Source of the DNA: an uncultured Bacilli bacterium
GTDB lineage: Bacteria > Bacillota_I > Bacilli_A > RF39 > UBA660
Assembly: GCA_947585885.1 (NCBI GenBank)
Contig: CANPXI010000037.1
Span: 1-8,666, forward strand
Reading direction: 5' to 3'
DNA length: 8,666 nucleotides
The position numbers were made by a program, and so were the translations under genes. Numbering within the stretch: the stretch's first letter is position 1; each line of letters begins with the position of its first letter. The notes under the pieces were generated by a model that ran no database searches, was not told the DNA's origin, and was given only the letters and a program-made list of their open reading frames with translations. Of this stretch, positions 6,904-8,666 are shown piece by piece.

Positions 6904-6912
6904 GGTGATTAT

Positions 6913-7341
6913 ATGAGAATATATTATATTTTTTTAATCAAAAAAGAAATCTATGAAATAACAAAAAACAAACCAGAAAACCTTTATAAAATTTTAGAAA
7001 GCATATATTTACTAAATAATGATGATGTAGTCCTAGGTTTTAAAATGTTTGATAAAATATGTAAAATAATACCTAAAAAGAATATAAATAAATTAATAAA
7101 AGATACTTTTATAGAAGACTTAACATATACAACATTTAATAACACTCATATGATTAATGACTTTCTAAATAATGAAACCACTAAACTAATACTAAATAAT
7201 AGTCACATAAAAATAAAAAGTAATACTATATATCCAAGCTTCTTTAAAGTGATAGAAAACTTACCATACTTATTTGTATGTGACTTTATAAATATGGACT
7301 ATTTCTTTCTAAAAAACATAACAACTAAAATAAATTCATAG
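6913..7341 (+). CDS. sirA: SirA-like sporulation inhibitor of DNA replication
   Basis: SirA of Bacillus binds domain I of DnaA and blocks new rounds of replication when sporulation starts. This protein has 142 residues, close to the Bacillus length. It begins MRIYYIFLIKKEI, like the YYTYLIKEE opening of SirA. It ends with FFKVIENLPYLFVCDF...YFFL (110-133), like FFEVLKKVSPCFLAMDFN...YGWL. The middle is poorly conserved, mostly K/N/I-rich helices without membrane segments. GGTGAT (6904-6909) is the ribosome binding site. The gene is separated from pbpB by 40 bases that hold tandem 0A boxes, which strongly supports the call. It stops in TAG, unlike its TAA-ending neighbours. The identification is from remembered sequence, without alignment. 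Confidence 0.65.
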   Translation: MRIYYIFLIKKEIYEITKNKPENLYKILESIYLLNNDDVVLGFKMFDKICKIIPKKNINKLIKDTFIEDLTYTTFNNTHMINDFLNNETTKLILNNSHIKIKSNTIYPSFFKVIENLPYLFVCDFINMDYFFLKNITTKINS

Positions 7342-7351
7342 TGTATTTAAT

Positions 7352-7382
7352 AAGGTATATTTATTGACAAAATATACTTTTT
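7352..7382 (+). terminator. Terminator of the sirA-like gene, overlapping the next promoter
   Basis: An 11-bp stem (7352-7362 with 7370-7380, one G-U pair) has the loop ATTGACA and runs into TTTTT at 7378-7382. The loop holds the -35 hexamer of the following promoter. Confidence 0.6.
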
Positions 7383-7392
7383 ATGGTACAAT
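7364..7392 (+). promoter_or_regulatory. Near-consensus sigma-A promoter with extended -10
   Basis: TTGACA (7364-7369), a 17-base spacer and TACAAT (7387-7392) preceded by TGG give a strong extended -10 promoter. The start would be near 7399, 19 bases before the ATG at 7418. The -35 is centred in a perfect dyad (GTATATTT/AAATATAC), which could also be an operator. Confidence 0.8.
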
Positions 7393-7417
7393 TTATATGT
7401 TTTCAGGGGGTAAAAAA

Positions 7418-7936
7418 ATGATATTTTTAAAAAGTGATACTAACTTACAAAAAGATATAAAAAATACAAAAGTTAACTTAAACATGGAATTAATAAAATC
7501 TATAATAACAAGTATAATAAGTATACCTTTATTAAGTGGTTTACTTTGTTTACTTGGATACAATAATTTAGTACTAAAATACAGTTTTATAGTTGCAATA
7601 TGCGCTATACTTCCAAATGTAATCTCATATGAAAATAAAAAACTAAATTATAATAATTCTTCAAAAAAAGTAAAAGAAATAAAAGATAAAATAATAGAAA
7701 ATGACATAATTGTTTCTTCTCATGATATAAAAGAGTCCATTATAGAAGAAAATAATCTAAAAAATAAAAGAGTAGTAACTTACTATAAATTAAAAGATAG
7801 AAAAGATAAAATAGTTATGTTAAAAGAAATGAGTAGATATCTTAATGGAATAAAAAAAGGAAGACTTTATTTAATAACAGATGATGAAGAAATAGAAAGA
7901 GATAAAGAATATATAAATACTTTAAAATTAAATTAA
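7418..7936 (+). CDS. Unknown two-helix membrane protein
   Basis: I do not recognise this 172-residue protein. It has a short polar N-terminus, two closely spaced hydrophobic helices (about 25-47 and 51-70) forming a hairpin in the membrane, and a charged C-terminal domain of about 100 residues rich in K, E, I and N. Both ends are likely cytoplasmic. The C-terminal domain contains RVVTYYKLKDRKDKIVMLKE (118-137) and GRLYLITDDEEIERDKEYI (148-166), but I see no catalytic motif. The ATG at 7418 is chosen because AGGGGGT (7405-7411) precedes it by 6 bases. A longer reading from TTG at 7364 would start inside the -35 element and cannot be transcribed from this promoter. It is a single-gene unit with no intrinsic terminator visible after it. 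Confidence 0.75.
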   Translation: MIFLKSDTNLQKDIKNTKVNLNMELIKSIITSIISIPLLSGLLCLLGYNNLVLKYSFIVAICAILPNVISYENKKLNYNNSSKKVKEIKDKIIENDIIVSSHDIKESIIEENNLKNKRVVTYYKLKDRKDKIVMLKEMSRYLNGIKKGRLYLITDDEEIERDKEYINTLKLN

Positions 7937-7939
7937 TAA

Positions 7940-7968
7940 TTGAATAAAACAATAATTTATGATATATT
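7940..7968 (+). promoter_or_regulatory. Promoter of antisense RNA 1
   Basis: TTGAAT (7940-7945), a 17-base spacer and TATATT (7963-7968). The predicted start is near 7975. The same hexamers and spacer length occur in unit 2. Confidence 0.7.
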
Positions 7969-7991
7969 ATAATTACTGAAGGAAACTTCAT

Positions 7992-8020
7992 AAAAAAAGA
8001 ACATTTGACAATGCAATGTT
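7992..8020 (-). terminator. Distal terminator of toxin transcript 1
   Basis: Read on the minus strand: a 6-bp AACATT/AATGTT stem with a 9-base loop, then C and seven T residues (7998-7992). A hairpin with a U7 tract at the same place exists in unit 2, with a T-A to C-G compensatory change in the stem. Confidence 0.5.
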
Positions 8021-8042
8021 GGATGTCACATAGTTTAGTTAT

Positions 8043-8073
8043 CACCTAATTCAAATGTTGAGTTAGGTGTTTT
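8043..8073 (+). terminator. Terminator of antisense RNA 1
   Basis: A 12-bp stem (8043-8054 with 8058-8069, one T-G pair) with loop ATG, followed by TTTT on the plus strand. The minus strand has no T tract after it, so here it acts mainly on the plus-strand RNA. Confidence 0.8.
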
Positions 8074-8076
8074 GCT

Positions 8077-8157
8077 TTATATTAGGGTTAAAATTATTAT
8101 GTTTTGTAGCAAAATGATTATGATTAATGCAAATATAAGTAAGTCTTTCTTCCTCAT
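8077..8157 (-). CDS. 26-residue hydrophobic peptide, candidate type I toxin 1
   Basis: The peptide opens MRKKDLLIFAL and continues with an I/L-rich stretch to a final LTLI. It is a short charged N-terminus followed by one membrane-spanning helix, as in Fst, TxpA and other membrane-damaging type I toxins. GGAGGT at 8164-8169 is 6 bases from the ATG, the strongest ribosome binding site in this area. It shares 13 of 26 positions with the peptide of unit 2, including MRK-D-L, AL and IIIL. The high divergence combined with equal length and no stop suggests selection. It lies on the opposite strand to all other genes here. No named toxin family is recognised by sequence. The class is inferred from the convergent antisense RNA, promoter and terminator arrangement. 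Confidence 0.7.
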   Translation of the reverse strand: MRKKDLLIFALIIIILLQNIIILTLI

Positions 8158-8222
8158 AACACCACCTCCATTTCAAAGGAAACCCCCTGAACTTTTAGTG
8201 GCACCCAACTGTCAAATGTTCT
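8158..8222 (-). promoter_or_regulatory. Toxin 1 5' UTR with two conserved hairpins
   Basis: The predicted message starts AGAACATTTGACA at 8222. A 5' hairpin can form at about 8219-8203. A second, 8-bp hairpin (TTCAGGGG, loop GTTT, CCTTTGAA; 8193-8174) sits just before the ribosome binding site. Its GTTT loop and flank are complementary to the GGAAAC of the antisense RNA. Equivalents occur in unit 2. Confidence 0.5.
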
Positions 8223-8228
8223 ATAAAC

Positions 8229-8257
8229 ATTATACCAAACAATTATTTTATAATCAA
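8229..8257 (-). promoter_or_regulatory. Promoter of toxin 1
   Basis: On the minus strand: TTGATT (8257-8252), a 17-base spacer and TATAAT (8234-8229) with a TGG extended -10. The start is predicted near 8222. Confidence 0.75.
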
Positions 8258-8264
8258 TAACTTA

Positions 8265-8293
8265 TTGAATAATTTTTTTAATTATGGTATATT
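8265..8293 (+). promoter_or_regulatory. Promoter of antisense RNA 2
   Basis: TTGAAT (8265-8270), a 17-base spacer and TATATT (8288-8293) preceded by TGG. The start is predicted near 8300. Confidence 0.7.
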
Positions 8294-8314
8294 ATAGTTA
8301 CTGAAGGAAACTTC

Positions 8315-8341
8315 AAAAAAAGAACATCTAACTTTCAGATG
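8315..8341 (-). terminator. Distal terminator of toxin transcript 2
   Basis: On the minus strand: a 5-bp CATCT/AGATG stem, TTC, then seven T residues (8321-8315). The stem is weak, but position and tract match unit 1. Confidence 0.4.
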
Positions 8342-8361
8342 ATGGATGTCGCTTTAATAAA

Positions 8362-8400
8362 AGTAAAAACCTAACTCTGGGTGTGAGTTAGGCGTTTAAT
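8362..8400. terminator. Bidirectional terminator in unit 2
   Basis: An 8-bp stem (8370-8377 with 8385-8392) with a 7-base loop. The plus strand continues CGTTTAATTTTT. The minus strand continues TTTTTAC. It can serve both convergent RNAs. Confidence 0.7.
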
Positions 8401-8402
8401 TT

Positions 8403-8483
8403 TTAAACTAACTTGTATATCAAGGTGATTAAAAATAAAATAATTATAAGAAGTGCTAATACTAAGAAGTCAACTTTTCTCAT
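8403..8483 (-). CDS. 26-residue hydrophobic peptide, candidate type I toxin 2
   Basis: The peptide opens MRKVDFLVLALLIIILF and ends with IYKLV. It has a short basic N-terminus, one membrane helix and a lysine near the C-terminus that peptide 1 lacks. AAGGTG at 8489-8494 is the ribosome binding site, weaker than in unit 1. Length, start and stop positions match unit 1 exactly. It shares 13 of 26 residues with peptide 1. The same convergent small RNA arrangement surrounds it. It is probably a paralogous toxin with changed RNA pairing. Function is inferred, not shown. Confidence 0.68.
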   Translation of the reverse strand: MRKVDFLVLALLIIILFLITLIYKLV

Positions 8484-8551
8484 AATTACACCTTGCTTTC
8501 TAAGAGAAACCCTCTAGAAAGTTCAGTGACATCCTAACTGTTAGATGTTCT
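8484..8551 (-). promoter_or_regulatory. Toxin 2 5' UTR with two conserved hairpins
   Basis: The message starts AGAACATCTAAC at 8551. A strong 5' hairpin forms from ACATCTAAC with GTTAG and GATGT (8548-8529). A second hairpin, CTTTCTA/TAGAAAG (about 8521-8496), shows GGGTTTC in its loop, the complement of GAAAC in the antisense 5' hairpin. Confidence 0.5.
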
Positions 8552-8557
8552 ATATGC

Positions 8558-8587
8558 ATTATACCAAACATTTTTTATAATCAACAA
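8558..8587 (-). promoter_or_regulatory. Promoter of toxin 2
   Basis: TATAAT (8563-8558) with a TGG extended -10. The -35 is either TTGTTG (8587-8582, 18-base spacer) or TTGATT (8584-8579, 15-base spacer). The start is predicted near 8551. Confidence 0.6.
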
Positions 8588-8602
8588 CATTGTTAATGTC
8601 AA
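8574..8602 (-). promoter_or_regulatory. Second, near-consensus promoter upstream of toxin 2
   Basis: On the minus strand: TTGACA (8602-8597), a 17-base spacer and TATAAA (8579-8574). It overlaps the first toxin promoter and has no equivalent in unit 1. It would give a message about 16 bases longer at the 5' end. Confidence 0.45.
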
Positions 8603-8610
8603 TATAATTT

Positions 8611-8653
8611 TGTACAAAAAATGGAAAATAAGCGTGTACAAAAAGTGGAATAT
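8611..8653. repeat. Two 19-bp direct repeats, possible insertion-element end
   Basis: TGTACAAAAAATGGAAAAT (8611-8629) and TGTACAAAAAGTGGAATAT (8635-8653) differ at two positions and are 24 bp apart. Multiple short repeats beginning TGTACA at an element end recall IS21-family termini, so an insertion sequence may extend right of the window. No transposase is visible. They could instead be binding sites for an unknown regulator. Confidence 0.4.
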
Positions 8654-8666
8654 TGTGATACTAATT

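Larger units (their letters stand above)
7975..8078 (+). ncRNA. Antisense regulatory RNA 1 (candidate antitoxin)
   Basis: A predicted RNA of about 100 nt with no open frame of note. It begins with a hairpin, TGAAG-GAAA-CTTCA (7977-7990), whose loop is a GNRA tetraloop. A second hairpin is AACATT/AATGTT (8000-8005 with 8015-8020). The RNA ends with a 12-bp terminator stem and TTTT. It is fully complementary to the 3' untranslated part of the toxin message. Its GGAAAC loop region can also pair with GTTTCC just upstream of the toxin ribosome binding site. It is predicted from sequence and expression is not shown. Confidence 0.6.
7940..8257. repeat. Type I toxin-antitoxin-like unit 1
   Basis: The first of two tandem, diverged copies, each about 320 bp. 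Each copy runs from a plus-strand TTGAAT promoter to a minus-strand TTGATT/TATAAT promoter, with a convergent small RNA and a 26-codon hydrophobic peptide gene between them. The two promoters face each other. The -10 elements, the 5' hairpins and the terminators are conserved between copies, while the loops differ. Confidence 0.75.
8300..8405 (+). ncRNA. Antisense regulatory RNA 2 (candidate antitoxin)
   Basis: An RNA of about 100 nt starting with the same TGAAG-GAAA-CTTCA hairpin (8302-8315). A CATCT/AGATG hairpin follows (8325-8329 with 8337-8341), then a terminator stem CCTAACTC/GAGTTAGG. It is complementary to the 3' part of toxin message 2. Its second hairpin and terminator differ in sequence from unit 1 but keep pairing. 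Confidence 0.6.
8265..8584. repeat. Type I toxin-antitoxin-like unit 2
   Basis: The second tandem copy, offset 325 bp from unit 1, with the same order of elements. The promoter, the antisense 5' hairpin and toxin length are conserved. Loop, stem and peptide sequences have diverged, with compensatory changes. The duplication is therefore old or maintained by selection. Confidence 0.75.

Noticed and set aside
7364..7417. Extended N-terminus of the membrane protein from TTG 7364
   Set aside because: The start would be in the -35 hexamer, upstream of the predicted transcription start. AGGGGGT correctly precedes ATG 7418.
7842..8045. 67-codon minus-strand open frame
   Set aside because: It overlaps the end of the membrane-protein gene and the antisense RNA promoter. 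No start signal is visible and the composition fits a shadow of AT-rich coding sequence.
8072..8260. 62-codon plus-strand open frame over toxin 1
   Set aside because: It is antisense to the toxin gene, has no ribosome binding site, and is explained by the minus-strand gene and its UTR.
7940..8584. CRISPR array or simple tandem repeat
   Set aside because: There are only two units, each 320 bp and internally diverged with coding and promoter elements. No short regular repeats or spacers.
1..8666. Mycoplasma-type code with TGA as tryptophan
   Set aside because: All tryptophan codons checked in rpsB, mraZ and pbpB are TGG and no core gene contains in-frame TGA.

Overview
The window is AT-rich bacterial DNA that looks like a low-G+C Bacilli genome, most likely an uncultured gut-type lineage near Erysipelotrichales/RF39; this placement is inferred from gene order and protein style only. 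Every tryptophan codon I checked in the core genes is TGG, and none of the complete genes ends in TGA. That argues for the standard bacterial code and against the Mycoplasma code. A SirA-like gene behind tandem Spo0A-type boxes suggests ancestry with endospore formation.

Layout. (1) 1-327: the 3' end of a secreted-protein-like gene. It holds a strikingly GC-rich, NNC-codon-rich block that resembles the variable region of a diversity-generating retroelement target. The reading frame appears broken near the left edge. (2) 350-2970: terminator, promoter and leader, then rpsB (S2 with an added C-terminal Rho-N-like domain), tsf, and a membrane-anchored thioredoxin-fold-like protein without a CXXC motif. 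The start of this last gene overlaps tsf and contains a terminator-like hairpin. (3) 3006-6872: the start of the division/cell-wall (dcw) cluster. A promoter and four 10-bp MraZ boxes precede mraZ-rsmH-ftsL-pbpB (class B penicillin-binding protein with PASTA domains), all tightly packed. The mraY/mur genes that often follow are absent. (4) 6863-7341: a SirA-like DNA-replication inhibitor gene with two 0A boxes exactly 10 bp apart. (5) 7352-7936: a terminator hairpin whose loop is the -35 element of the next promoter, then a gene for an unknown two-helix membrane protein. (6) 7940-8584: two tandem, diverged copies of a compact unit. Each unit has a 26-codon hydrophobic peptide gene on the minus strand and a convergent small RNA promoter on the plus strand. 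I read these as a duplicated type I toxin-antitoxin locus. (7) 8611-8653: two 19-bp direct repeats at 24-bp spacing, possibly the end of an insertion element lying to the right.

How the parts fit. rpsB-tsf supplies translation components. mraZ-rsmH-ftsL-pbpB supplies 16S rRNA methylation and septal peptidoglycan synthesis, with MraZ probably repressing its own operon. The SirA-like gene would couple Spo0A activity to a block on replication initiation. The right end is accessory DNA. Its two toxin/RNA units show compensatory base changes between copies in several predicted RNA pairings. This is the strongest candidate in the window for a little-described system.
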